Assembly (NCBI GenBank): GCA_003133205.1
Contig: PKWK01000306.1
Location: 1-34,143 of the forward strand
Origin: Granulicella sp.
Lineage (GTDB): Bacteria; Acidobacteriota; Terriglobia; Terriglobales; Acidobacteriaceae
Direction of reading: 5' to 3'
Length of the DNA: 34,143 nucleotides
Position 1 is the first letter of the stretch, and the number at the start of each line of letters is the position of its first letter. This document shows positions 7,789 to 16,476 of this stretch, one piece after another. Under the pieces are notes generated by a model, which saw only the letters and a program-made list of their open reading frames with translations, made no database searches and was not told the origin of the DNA. The position numbers were made by a program, and so were the translations under genes.

Positions 7789-8934
7789 ATGTTCGAGCTC
7801 ACCGGTATTACCTGGAACCACACGCGTGGCTATCTTCCGATGGTTGCCACGGCTCAGCGCTTCTCTGAACTTCACTCCGACGTTTCCATCGCCTGGCAGA
7901 AGCGATCGCTGCAGCAGTTCGCGGATGTGCCTCTGTCTGACCTCGCCGCGCGGTTCGATCTCCTGGTCTTCGACCATCCTTCCATCGGTGAGGCGGTTCA
8001 CCAGAACCTCTTGCTTCCGCTCGATCAATACCTGTCGGCGGAATCCCTTGCCGATCAGGCTTCCAATTCCGTCGGACAATCCCATGCGAGCTACGCTTAC
8101 GAAGGACACCAGTATGCGCTCGCTATCGATGCGGCGACACCCATCTGTGGCTATCGCCCCGACCTGCTGAAGCGGGCGAATGCTCAGCTTCCCGCGACGT
8201 GGGATGAGTTGCTTGCGCTCGCACGCCGCGGGCTGGTGACCATTCCAGCCATACCGATTGACAGCCTGATGAACTTCTTTATGCTGGCAAATGCGCTTGG
8301 TGCCGAGCCGTTCCCCCATCCGCACGAGGTAGTCCCCCAGGCAGAGGGCGTACAGGCACTCGAGCTTCTGCGGGAACTGGTTCAACTCAGTGCATCGGGA
8401 TCCCTCGATCGCAATCCGATCCGCACATGGCAGTTCCTCGCCGACTCGGAGACCGTTGCCTACTGCCCCTTCGCGTATGGGTACTCCAATTACTCCCGCC
8501 CGGGATATGCCGCGAATTCCCTGCGCACAGGTGGGCTCGTCAGCTTCAATGGAAGAACTTTGCGATCTACACTTGGAGGCGCTGGCCTGGCTGTGTCGCG
8601 CCGCTGCAAGCATCCGGAGCAGGCTCTCGCGTACGCAGAGTTTACGGCTAGCCCGGCCATCCAGAAGACTCTGTATGTGCAAGCCGGTGGGCAGCCCGGC
8701 CATCGAGCAGCATGGCTGGACCCAGCGGTGAACGCCTCCTGCGCAAATTTCTTTGCGAACACATTGCCAACACTGGACTCTGCATGGATGCGGCCGCGGT
8801 TCGCAGGCTTTATTGCATTTCAGGAGACGGCATCGAGGCTCGTGCATGACTATCTTGTCCGCGGTGGAGTTGGGTCTGAGGTACTCAGTAAGATGAATGA
8901 CGCCTTCATACAAGCGCGAAGGGAGACTCCATGA
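7789..8934 (+). CDS. Solute-binding-protein-like protein A without signal peptide
   Basis: 381 residues resembling family-1 extracellular solute-binding proteins of sugar ABC transporters. Seen in the sequence: N-terminal lobe GITWNHTRGYLPMVATAQRF, the FDLLVFDHPSIG strand-loop, PATWDELLALARRG, and a C-terminal lobe with the typical RTWQFLADSETVAY / AGLAVSRRCKHPEQALAYAEF layout. The N terminus goes straight into the first beta-strand, with no hydrophobic signal segment, so the protein should be cytosolic. No ABC permease or ATPase lies nearby. The stop overlaps the next ATG (ATGA), coupling it to the CoA-transferase. It may bind the ligand inside the cell as a carrier or sensor, or be a solute-binding fold used as an enzyme or partner of the CoA-transferase (inference). 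An antisense open frame of similar length is a shadow. Confidence 0.82.
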   Translation: MFELTGITWNHTRGYLPMVATAQRFSELHSDVSIAWQKRSLQQFADVPLSDLAARFDLLVFDHPSIGEAVHQNLLLPLDQYLSAESLADQASNSVGQSHASYAYEGHQYALAIDAATPICGYRPDLLKRANAQLPATWDELLALARRGLVTIPAIPIDSLMNFFMLANALGAEPFPHPHEVVPQAEGVQALELLRELVQLSASGSLDRNPIRTWQFLADSETVAYCPFAYGYSNYSRPGYAANSLRTGGLVSFNGRTLRSTLGGAGLAVSRRCKHPEQALAYAEFTASPAIQKTLYVQAGGQPGHRAAWLDPAVNASCANFFANTLPTLDSAWMRPRFAGFIAFQETASRLVHDYLVRGGVGSEVLSKMNDAFIQARRETP

Positions 8935-10112
8935 AACCGCTCTCTGGCCTGCTCATCGTAGACTTCTCGCAGTTTCTCTCGGGGCCGTCTGCCAGCCTTC
9001 GCATGGCGGATCTCGGTGCGCGTGTCATCAAGATCGAGCGGCCAGGCAACGGCGACCTGTGCCGCCAACTCTACATCTCCAATCTTTCACTCGACGGCGA
9101 TTCGACGCTCTTTCATTCCATCAATCGAAATAAGCAGTCGTATGCGGCCGACTTGAAGAACCCTGATGACCTCGCGTGCGTTCGCAAACTGCTGACCCGT
9201 GCCGATGTAATGATCCAGAACTTCCGTCCCGGCGTGATCGAGAAGATGGGATTGGGCTACGGTGCGGTGCGTGCGCTCAATCCGCGCCTGGTCTACGGCG
9301 AAATCACTGGCTATGGAAGCGCCGGTCCGTGGCGCGACAAACCAGGCCAGGACCTGCTCGTGCAATCCCTCTCCGGCCTGCCTTACTTGAACGGGGACGC
9401 TTCGCAGCCTCCCGTCCCCTTTGGGCTCTCGGTCGCCGACATGATGGCAGGCGCGCACCTGGTTCAGGGCGTGCTTGCGGCGCTGGTTCGACGCGGCGTC
9501 ACCGGCGTTGGCGGAAAGGTCGAGGTCTCCCTGCTCGAATCAATCCTCGATCTTCAGTTCGAGGTTTTGACCACGTATCTCAATGATGGCGGCAAGACGC
9601 CGGAGCGCAGCGCGGTGAACAATGCCCACGCGTATCTTGGCGCGCCGTATGGCATCTACGCGACTGCCGACGGCTATCTCGCCCTTGCGATGGGCTCGGT
9701 CCTCAGGCTTGGCGAGCTGCTCGATTGTCCGGTGCTCGGCGCCTACACCGATCCCGCCTCGCTCTTCGACCAGCGCGATGAGATCAAGGCCGTCCTCGTG
9801 CAACATCTAAGGCAGCAGACAACGGAGCATTGGCTTTCGATTCTTGACCCAGCCGATGTCTGGTGTTCTGACGTCCTCACATGGGACCGGCTCTTTGCCC
9901 ACGAAGCGTTTCAGGCGCTCGAAATGATTCAGAACGTCGACAAGCGGCCTGGCAGTTCCTCGAACTCCGCGATGCGCACGACACGCTGCCCCATCCGCAT
10001 CGACGGGGAACTGCTAACCAGTTCCGTCGCTGCGCCGAGGATAGGCGAGCACAACCAGACCATCACAGAAGAGTTTGGTCTCGAAACGCCTTCGGACAAG
10101 GGATATGTATGA
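8931..10112 (+). CDS. CaiB/BaiF family (family III) CoA-transferase
   Basis: 393 residues, about the normal family length. Signature parts: N-terminal LSGLLIVDFSQFLSGPSAS; GARVIKIERPGNGD; NRNKQSYAADLKNP (about 65-78); ITGYGSAGPWRDKPGQD; and GLSVADMMAGAHL. Asp170 in VADM aligns with the catalytic aspartate of formyl-CoA transferase, which forms the aspartyl-CoA intermediate. The family moves CoA between carboxylic acids in the cytosol. The start overlaps the SBP-like stop (ATGA) and its own stop overlaps the next ATG (ATGA), so all three proteins are probably made from one mRNA in similar amounts. With the MaoC-like hydratase it forms an activation plus hydration pair like those in mesaconate, itaconate or methylaspartate routes. 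The true acid substrate is unknown. Confidence 0.92.
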   Translation: MKPLSGLLIVDFSQFLSGPSASLRMADLGARVIKIERPGNGDLCRQLYISNLSLDGDSTLFHSINRNKQSYAADLKNPDDLACVRKLLTRADVMIQNFRPGVIEKMGLGYGAVRALNPRLVYGEITGYGSAGPWRDKPGQDLLVQSLSGLPYLNGDASQPPVPFGLSVADMMAGAHLVQGVLAALVRRGVTGVGGKVEVSLLESILDLQFEVLTTYLNDGGKTPERSAVNNAHAYLGAPYGIYATADGYLALAMGSVLRLGELLDCPVLGAYTDPASLFDQRDEIKAVLVQHLRQQTTEHWLSILDPADVWCSDVLTWDRLFAHEAFQALEMIQNVDKRPGSSSNSAMRTTRCPIRIDGELLTSSVAAPRIGEHNQTITEEFGLETPSDKGYV

Positions 10113-11347
10113 ACCGGACTCGACTCTTTCGCATCGCGGTACGCAAGTATCCCCCCTTTGAGCAGGCAATCCGTGCCCAGTGGGAGAACTTCGAGTCGAA
10201 GGCACAGACCGGTCTGCAGCTTGATCTCGTCGCGCTCGATCTGCACCCTCTCGAAGACGCGCTTTTCACTTCCAGCGGAATGCGGAATGGCGATTGGGAT
10301 GTGGCCTTCGTCGCCACCGACTGGATTGCGACCATGTACGAGCAGCGCTATGCTCTCGACCTCGCGCCACTGCTGCGAGATGATGCTCCGGCAGACTATC
10401 CCCAGGGCTGGACGGACTCGCTGCTTCGCCTGCAGCGCATCGACGAGGCTGTTCTCGGCGTGCCCTACCACGATGGACCGGAGTGTCTCATCTACCGCCG
10501 CGACCTCTTTGACGATTCCAGGCTACGCACTCTTTACCAGCAGCAGTTCGGAGAAGCTCTTGCGCCGCCTGTGACTTGGCGCGACTTCCATCGCATCGCC
10601 CGCTTCTTGCATCAGCCACCGCGCGAACTGTACGGAACCGTCTTCGCCGCCTTCCCCGATGGACATAACTCTGTGTACGATTTCCTGCTACAGGTGTGGA
10701 CCCGTGGCGGCGAATTGTTTGAATCTACAGGCAGCGTGCGCTTTGACACGCCAGAGGCCGCCCAAGCCCTGAGCTTCTACCGTGAAATCCTTGCGGACAA
10801 GCAGGCCATCCACCCCGACTGCCTCACGCTCGACTCCGTCGCCGCCGGTCTTGCCTTTGCAGCCGGCCACGTAGCAATGATGATCAACTGGTTCGGGTTC
10901 GCCACCATGGCCCACACGTCTCCTGACTCGGCGGTGCAGGGCCGAGTCGGAATCGCCGACATACCGCACGAAGGGAAGGGAACTACCGCGTCCCTCAATG
11001 TCTACTGGATACTCTCCATCGCCGCCGGAAGCCCGCACCAGCCCCAGGCATGGAGTTTTCTGCGTCATGTGCTGACGCCTGCGATGGACAAACTCACCAC
11101 GATCAGCGGCGCAATCGGTTGTCGGCGCTCCACATGGAACGACCCCGACGTCAACGAAGCGATCCCGTTTTACAGGCACATAGAGCAACTCCACGCTAAC
11201 GCGCGCGAGATCCCCCAGCGTGCCGACTGGCCTCGCATCGCGTCCATCATCGACAGACTCGTGACCGATACTATCACTTCGGACGCGCCTATCGAAGCAT
11301 TGCTGCGCCAGGCCGATGCGGACCTTATCTCCCTGCGCAAAATCTAG
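10109..11347 (+). CDS. Solute-binding-protein-like protein B without signal peptide
   Basis: 412 residues from the ATG that overlaps the CoA-transferase stop. The frame is open further upstream, but that part is a shadow of the CoA-transferase. Family-1 solute-binding features: WDVAFVATDWIATMYEQ, LDLAPLLRDDAP, VLGVPYHDGPECLIYRRDLF, PVTWRDFHRIARF, YDFLLQVWTRGGELFES, VYWILSIAAGSPHQPQAW. The N terminus MNRTRLFRIAVRKYPPFEQ enters beta-strand 1 directly, with no signal peptide or lipobox, as in protein A. The two are different subtypes and not tandem duplicates. The VPYHDGP loop is in the hinge or ligand region and could bind a polar ligand. The stop overlaps, tail to tail, the stop of the RhaT-like gene by 3 bases. 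A second, distinct SBP-like protein in the same coupled operon argues that a heteromeric cytosolic assembly is possible (inference). Confidence 0.82.
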   Translation: MNRTRLFRIAVRKYPPFEQAIRAQWENFESKAQTGLQLDLVALDLHPLEDALFTSSGMRNGDWDVAFVATDWIATMYEQRYALDLAPLLRDDAPADYPQGWTDSLLRLQRIDEAVLGVPYHDGPECLIYRRDLFDDSRLRTLYQQQFGEALAPPVTWRDFHRIARFLHQPPRELYGTVFAAFPDGHNSVYDFLLQVWTRGGELFESTGSVRFDTPEAAQALSFYREILADKQAIHPDCLTLDSVAAGLAFAAGHVAMMINWFGFATMAHTSPDSAVQGRVGIADIPHEGKGTTASLNVYWILSIAAGSPHQPQAWSFLRHVLTPAMDKLTTISGAIGCRRSTWNDPDVNEAIPFYRHIEQLHANAREIPQRADWPRIASIIDRLVTDTITSDAPIEALLRQADADLISLRKI

Positions 11348-12471
11348 CGAGACTTCAGATAATTTCCGTAGCCCACCACCAACGTCGATAGCACAAGCAG
11401 CGCAAACCCGGCCGCTCCCATAGCCTTGGTACGGGCACTCGTTCCTCGCCACTCATGCAGCACCGTGCCCCACAGTGTCGCAAACAGGATCGTGCCCGCC
11501 ATGTGCAGCGTCCAACTGCTGAAGTCGTACTTGCCCATCTTCGTCTGGCCCATCGAGTAGAAGAAGAACTGCAAGTACCACAGCAGGCCGGCCGCCGCCG
11601 CGAATGCATAGTTCAATGCCATCTGCTTCGCGCGAATGCGTTCCCCTGTGTCTGAAGCTCTGCCGGCGAACTGCGCCGCCGAGCGGTTCCTGATCAGCAA
11701 CCCGCTGCACCACAGTGCGTTGGTGGTGAAGCCGCCCCACAACACCACCACGAGTGCCGGCAGGCTCTGCCATAGGTCGCTTCGTCCGTGCGATATCAAT
11801 ATGGAACGAGTCGCATCGCTCATCGGCTTGCCTGCCGCCAGCCCATACGCGAAGCACGCGCTCATGATTCCGGCAAACGACGCGACCAGAATTCCGCGTC
11901 CGAAGACAAACTCACCGCGACCGCCGGGAGAGGCTCCTTCCTCCGCAATAGCGCCCGCAAGCTCTCGCTCCTTCATCCGGCCAGCAACGCCGCTTATAAA
12001 GATTGCAGCCAGGCATACGGCCACGCCAAGCAGTACGACCTGACCGGCCCAATCTCCCGCAATCGCTTTCAGCTGACCCGCGAACAGCGGCGGTACCAGG
12101 GTCCCGAAGGCCGTGCTGAAGCCCAGCGCAATGGTGTATCCCAGCGCTATCCCAAGGTAGCGCACGCCAAGCCCGAAGAGCAGCCCGCCGATCCCCCACA
12201 TCGCGCCCCAGAACCACGCGTAGAACAAGGTTGTTGCACTCGCGCTGTGCAGGATTAGAGCCAGCTTCGGAACGAGCAGGCCCGCAAATATCAACGGTGC
12301 GACGATCCAACTGAAGCATCCTTGAACAAACCAGTAAATCTCCCACGACCATCGTCTGATTCCGCGAAATGGAATATAACAGCTGGCAGCCGATAGACCG
12401 CCCGTCCAGTGGTAGAGCACACCAAGAAATGGATTGGGATTCAACCGCTGCCTCCATGAAAACTGCTCCAT
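11344..12471 (-). CDS. RhaT-family L-rhamnose/proton symporter-like transporter
   Basis: 375 residues, about ten hydrophobic helices. The N-terminal run NPFLGVLYHWTGGLSAAS, then CYIPFRGIRRWSWEIYWFVQG, then CFSWIVAPLIFAGLLVP, is the recognisable RhaT opening. Later GGLLFGLGVRYLGIALGYTIALG and MGQTKMGKYDFSSWTLHM are also typical. RhaT is an inner-membrane H+ symporter for L-rhamnose (also L-lyxose/L-mannose in E. coli); relatives in soil bacteria may take other (deoxy)sugars. The gene is divergent from TonB-dependent receptor 1 over 324 bp and convergent with SBP-like B. The ribosome site is weak. The natural import partner would be the receptor across the divergent promoter. The symbol rhaT is not assigned because no rhamnose kinase or isomerase is present to confirm the substrate. 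Confidence 0.85.
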   Translation of the reverse strand: MEQFSWRQRLNPNPFLGVLYHWTGGLSAASCYIPFRGIRRWSWEIYWFVQGCFSWIVAPLIFAGLLVPKLALILHSASATTLFYAWFWGAMWGIGGLLFGLGVRYLGIALGYTIALGFSTAFGTLVPPLFAGQLKAIAGDWAGQVVLLGVAVCLAAIFISGVAGRMKERELAGAIAEEGASPGGRGEFVFGRGILVASFAGIMSACFAYGLAAGKPMSDATRSILISHGRSDLWQSLPALVVVLWGGFTTNALWCSGLLIRNRSAAQFAGRASDTGERIRAKQMALNYAFAAAAGLLWYLQFFFYSMGQTKMGKYDFSSWTLHMAGTILFATLWGTVLHEWRGTSARTKAMGAAGFALLVLSTLVVGYGNYLKSR

Positions 12472-12569
12472 ACTAACTGAAACTTCGCCATACCCTCTCT
12501 AGCGCCAAACCATGCACGTGCCACCTGAGTTAGAGGTGTTCGCATTCCCGCAAAATGCTGGCCTTTTCC

Positions 12570-12589
12570 CATCGGGTTTGATCCCGATG
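12570..12589. promoter_or_regulatory. Inverted repeat in the RhaT / receptor-1 divergent region
   Basis: CATCGGG-TTTGAT-CCCGATG has perfect 7-bp arms and a 6-base spacer, about 100 bp upstream of the RhaT-like start. It could be an operator or an RNA hairpin in either leader. There is no T-tract, so it is not a terminator. Confidence 0.4.
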
Positions 12590-12602
12590 TCCAAAGAAAG
12601 CA

Positions 12603-12619
12603 GTTCCGGAAAGCGGAAC
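12603..12619. promoter_or_regulatory. Palindromic operator candidate (TTCCG-N5-CGGAA), site 2
   Basis: GTTCCG-GAAAG-CGGAAC has the same half-sites and the same 5-base spacing as site 1 at 7696-7712; the outermost bases differ (G/C instead of A/T) but still pair. It sits 132 bp from the RhaT-like start and 66 bp upstream of the receptor-1 -35 box. It is the main sequence evidence that the two divergent promoters share a regulator. Confidence 0.6.
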
Positions 12620-12685
12620 ATATTTCTCTTGAAACCCCGATTTTAGCCCGTGTTAATTGATCTTGGCATTTTGCATCATTCCAAC

Positions 12686-12714
12686 TTGACAGTGCTCCAC
12701 GCACTCCTTAGGTT
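12686..12714 (+). promoter_or_regulatory. Sigma-70-type promoter for TonB-dependent receptor 1
   Basis: TTGACA at 12686-12691, a 17-bp spacer, then TAGGTT at 12709-12714. The expected transcript has a leader of about 75 nt before the ATG at 12796, which is preceded by GGAGG at 12782-12786. Confidence 0.6.
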
Positions 12715-12795
12715 CACTCGCACAATCAGACCCGCGCATTACCTGAGATATGGGCCCGGCTCGATCCTAAGGGTCTCTTTGGGAGGCAAAACATC

Positions 12796-15700
12796 ATGAA
12801 CTGCCAGTCACACCGAAATCAGTTCCTTGCGCTCTTTCTCTTCCTGATCTTTGTCGCCACGGGCCTCAGTCTTCACGCGCAGAACACCACTGCCGGCGCC
12901 ATTGTAGGAACCGTGACCGACTCTACTGGTGCCGTTGTGCCCAGCGCCCAGATCACCGTCACGAACCAGGCCACTCATCAGACTTCGGTCGCTACCACTA
13001 ATGCCAGCGGATCATACTCGGTCGAGAACCTCCTCGATGGCGACTACACAGTTGCTGTCTCCACGGTTGGTTTCAAACAGAGTTCAGTTACCAACATCCA
13101 CCTGAACCCGGGACAGCGCCGCGGTCAGGACATCAAGCTCGAGGTTGGCAGCGTCGAGGCCAAAGTGACCGTCGAGGCCGACATCATCGGCGTGCAGACC
13201 GAGTCCGCCGAAAGCGGGGGCACTATCTCCGCCAAGCAAGTCTCCAACCTGATGCTCAACGGTCGCAACTTCCAGCAGCTTGCGACTCTCGTCCCGGGCG
13301 TGAGCAGCACCAACGGTGCCAACCAGCAGGTCAACGCCGGCTACCTTGGCCAGACTTCGCTGATCGTCGGCGGAGCTTCATCGGAAGAGACCACCTACAC
13401 CATCGATGGCGTTTACGATATGACGCCCACCTCGCTGATCAACGTCAACATCACGCCTTCTCTCGACGCCATCAACGAAATGCGCGTCCTGACCAACTCC
13501 TACTCCGCCAAGTACGGCTACGCCGGCTCAGGCCAGATCCTGATCGACACCAAGTCCGGCACCAGCGCATTCCATGGGTCCGGCTTCGAATACATTCGCA
13601 ACAACGGCTTCGGCGTCGCGAAACCCTATTCCGTCAGTGGCCTTCCGGTTACGCAGTCCAGCCTTCATCTCAACATCTACGGGTTCTCGTTCGGCGGCCC
13701 AATCTTCATTCCCAAGGTCTATAACGACGCCCGAAACAAGACATTCTTTTTTGTTGGCGCAGAGTTCAAGACGAACCACTACGCTTCGCTGCTGAATTCA
13801 CGGTCAGAGTTTACCCAGGCCATCCGGAATGGCGACGAGAGCGCCAACAATAAAGTATCCGGACAGGTCTGCGTGACTACCGTAAACGGGGTTCCCACCG
13901 TATCTGCCGGAGCTGCTGCTGCTGGCTGCACCCTGGCGTTCCCCACTGTCCAATGGCTCGCATGCGATAGCTACTGCAACGCGCTTCTTACGGCCCGCAG
14001 TCTAAGTGCCGCCCAGTGCTTCTTCAAGGATGCCAACGGAATCACCAATCAAATCCATGCCAATTGTTTCGATTCGGCCTCGGCCTATTTCATCAATCCG
14101 GCCAACAACTTTCTTCCGCTTCCCAACCTGCCGCAAAACAACAACACGAGCTTTGCCAACTACATCAACACCAACCCTGAACGAGACAGTCAAAATGACA
14201 CCATTTATCGAATCGATCACAACATCAATGCCAAGAATCTTCTCACCGTGCGCTACATGCACGAGGAGGTTAATGACATTCGCCCAGCGCGAAACTATAA
14301 CGACCCTTCCCCGAATCCAGGCGCCGTTGCCTACACTCCTGCGCTGAATGCACTGGTGCGCTGGAACTATACGATCACGCCCTCGATCATCAATACGGCG
14401 AGTATCGCGTACACCTACCAGAAGGTCCAGCTGCTTCCCACCGGAAACTACTTTGTTCCGGCAGGCACCTTCAATCAGGCTTTCAACAATGGCGATCTAC
14501 GCCTTCCTGGAGTCAACATCGGAAATTGGTCTTGGCTAGGAGTAGGCGCCCAGCCTAACTTCTCGAAGACCGGCGACGGTATCCTCTCTGAGGATCTCAC
14601 CTGGGTACGCGGAAAGCATGTCATCCAGGCTGGCGGTCTCTACATGTGGAACATCGTTCGGCTGAACTCAAACGCTTTCGCGCAGGGCAACTTCGCCTTC
14701 GGCGGAGCCCATACAAACGACGTCGCCGCCGACTTCCTACTCGGCTTTCTCAGCACCTATTCGCAGTCCAACGTCCAGCGCTATGGAACCTTCAACCAAC
14801 ACTGGTTCGAACTGTATGCACAGGATGATTACAAGATGATGCCACGTCTCACGCTGAACCTGGGCATACGCTACAGCTTCTACTCTCCATCCACGATGCA
14901 AGGCAATAACATCTCCAACTTCAACGCTGCCACTTTCTCCCAATCGGTTGCACCGACCATCACGCCCGGCGGCGGATTCGTCTACAACAGTTCCAACCAG
15001 CCACTCACGTCAAGCGGCACCCCTGCCAACTACCTCACCAATGGAATCGTCGTTGCGTGCCAGAGCGGGACACCCTGCGGCTTTACCACTCCGAAGAAAG
15101 GCCTCTTTGGTCCTCGTGTCGGCTTCGCCTACAGGCTCAATGATCGAGGCACGATGTCGCTGCACGGTGGCTATGGCATCGGATACACCCAGGTCGGCAT
15201 GCTCCAGGTATCGGGGCTCATCAGTAACTCGCCTTATGTCTCTACGCCTTCTTTCTCCAACACGCAGTTCAGCAGCCCCGCCGGTGGCACCGCAGGCGCT
15301 CCCGGTCTGCAGTCTCTCGCCGGCCTCGACGGCACGTATCGTCCGGCAATGGTCCAGAACTGGTCGCTGACCCTTGAGAATGAGATCGTTCGACACGGCA
15401 TTTTCGCCCTGGCGTACGCAGGTGATAAGACCGACCATATCTTCTCGAATGGGGTCGACCGGAACTTCGCCCTCAACGGAACCAGCGCAAACACTGCTGC
15501 TTGCGCTGCCAGTAGCCCTGTACCCGCCACTACGTTCCTCTACGACCCATGTATTAATGCGGGATCGGTCAACGTTAACTACTACCGCCCGTACCCTGGT
15601 TATACGTCCATCAATTCGGGTGTCTCCATCGGAACGGCGAACTATCATGCTCTGCAAGCCGGCTTTATCTATCGCCTGTCCGACCTGCAGTTGAACACTG

Positions 15701-16380
15701 CCTACACCTGGTCCAAGGCGTTGAGTGACCAGAACCAGACCAACACCGGAAGCGTTGCCTACGGATTCGACTCCAACATCGGGTTCCAGAACCCGCGCAA
15801 TCCGAAGGGTGACTACGGGCGCCCGAGCTACGATCGCACGAACGTTTTTACTGCCGCATATGTCTACGAACTGCCGTTCTTCCGCCACTCGTCGAACCTG
15901 ATTGCCCGGGAACTTCTCTCTCACTGGGGCACGTCCGGCCTGGTCACGGCGCAGAGCGGCTTTGCCAGCACGGTAAGTCTCAGTTCTTCATCGGTGGGCT
16001 TGGCAACCCGTCCCAACCAGGTCGCACCCCTCATCCGGAACTCAGGAAGCGGCAAGAGGGCCATCGGCCAGCAGGCTCTTTACAGCTACACTTCGTTTGC
16101 CCTTCCAGCCTGGGGAAACTTTGGCAACTCCGAGCCAGGCGTTCTCCGTGGGCCAAAGGAGGTAGCCTTTGCGACTGCGGTCAACAAGACGTTCCCGGTC
16201 ACCGAGCGGGTTGGCGTTCAACTCCGTGCTGAAGCGTTCAACGTTTTCAACCATCCCAACATCAACTCCATCAACAGCAGTTTCAACTTCAACCCGTCGA
16301 CGAATGTCACCTCGTTCGGAAACGCCACCGCTGCAGGCGATATGCGCCAAATGGAATTCTCAGCTCGCGTCACCTTCTAA
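12796..16380 (+). CDS. TonB-dependent receptor 1 (Oar-like, carboxypeptidase-regulatory-like N terminus)
   Basis: 1194 residues. Signal peptide 1-28 (cleavage near LHA|QN). A carboxypeptidase-regulatory-like beta-sandwich covers about 32-115 (AIVGTVTDSTGAVVPSAQIT ... SGSYSVENLLDGDYTVAV). A TonB plug-like domain follows (about 125-250; LMLNGRNFQQLATLVPGV, TYTIDGVYD, YSAKYGYAGSGQI), then a long beta-barrel ending in an aromatic strand, FSARVTF. Such Oar-type receptors are abundant in Acidobacteria and are thought to bring glycans or other large nutrients across the outer membrane with TonB energy. It is divergent from the RhaT-like symporter and is followed by an intrinsic terminator. The substrate is inferred only from neighbours: a sugar or glycoside taken up in concert with RhaT. 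Confidence 0.93.
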   Translation: MNCQSHRNQFLALFLFLIFVATGLSLHAQNTTAGAIVGTVTDSTGAVVPSAQITVTNQATHQTSVATTNASGSYSVENLLDGDYTVAVSTVGFKQSSVTNIHLNPGQRRGQDIKLEVGSVEAKVTVEADIIGVQTESAESGGTISAKQVSNLMLNGRNFQQLATLVPGVSSTNGANQQVNAGYLGQTSLIVGGASSEETTYTIDGVYDMTPTSLINVNITPSLDAINEMRVLTNSYSAKYGYAGSGQILIDTKSGTSAFHGSGFEYIRNNGFGVAKPYSVSGLPVTQSSLHLNIYGFSFGGPIFIPKVYNDARNKTFFFVGAEFKTNHYASLLNSRSEFTQAIRNGDESANNKVSGQVCVTTVNGVPTVSAGAAAAGCTLAFPTVQWLACDSYCNALLTARSLSAAQCFFKDANGITNQIHANCFDSASAYFINPANNFLPLPNLPQNNNTSFANYINTNPERDSQNDTIYRIDHNINAKNLLTVRYMHEEVNDIRPARNYNDPSPNPGAVAYTPALNALVRWNYTITPSIINTASIAYTYQKVQLLPTGNYFVPAGTFNQAFNNGDLRLPGVNIGNWSWLGVGAQPNFSKTGDGILSEDLTWVRGKHVIQAGGLYMWNIVRLNSNAFAQGNFAFGGAHTNDVAADFLLGFLSTYSQSNVQRYGTFNQHWFELYAQDDYKMMPRLTLNLGIRYSFYSPSTMQGNNISNFNAATFSQSVAPTITPGGGFVYNSSNQPLTSSGTPANYLTNGIVVACQSGTPCGFTTPKKGLFGPRVGFAYRLNDRGTMSLHGGYGIGYTQVGMLQVSGLISNSPYVSTPSFSNTQFSSPAGGTAGAPGLQSLAGLDGTYRPAMVQNWSLTLENEIVRHGIFALAYAGDKTDHIFSNGVDRNFALNGTSANTAACAASSPVPATTFLYDPCINAGSVNVNYYRPYPGYTSINSGVSIGTANYHALQAGFIYRLSDLQLNTAYTWSKALSDQNQTNTGSVAYGFDSNIGFQNPRNPKGDYGRPSYDRTNVFTAAYVYELPFFRHSSNLIARELLSHWGTSGLVTAQSGFASTVSLSSSSVGLATRPNQVAPLIRNSGSGKRAIGQQALYSYTSFALPAWGNFGNSEPGVLRGPKEVAFATAVNKTFPVTERVGVQLRAEAFNVFNHPNINSINSSFNFNPSTNVTSFGNATAAGDMRQMEFSARVTF

Positions 16381-16399
16381 GCCGCCGTTCACAGAATTC

Positions 16400-16437
16400 A
16401 GGGCCGCCAACAAACTCCGGTGGCCCTTGTTCTTTTC
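16400..16437 (+). terminator. Intrinsic terminator after receptor 1
   Basis: A 9-bp stem AGGGCCGCC / GGTGGCCCT (one G-T pair), 10-base loop, then a T-rich run (16427-16437). It lies 20 bp after the receptor stop and before the convergent Gfo/Idh gene. Confidence 0.75.
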
Positions 16438-16476
16438 TATGCATAGATTCTTGTGGGGTTGCCGGAACGCCGCTCT

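Noticed and set aside
7786..8913. 375-codon open frame on the minus strand
   Set aside because: It mirrors SBP-like protein A almost end to end. The plus strand has recognisable SBP motifs and ATGA coupling to the next gene; the minus product has none.
7789..11347. Reading the SBP-like genes as parts of an ABC importer
   Set aside because: Neither has a signal peptide, and there is no permease or ATPase in the window; the third partner is a CoA-transferase.
12441..12704. 87-codon minus frame in the RhaT/receptor intergenic region
   Set aside because: It overlaps the RhaT-like start in another frame, covers the palindromes and a good plus-strand promoter, and has no recognisable features.
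15010..15924. 304-codon minus-strand frame inside receptor 1
   Set aside because: Shadow of the beta-barrel coding region; no motif, no ribosome site.
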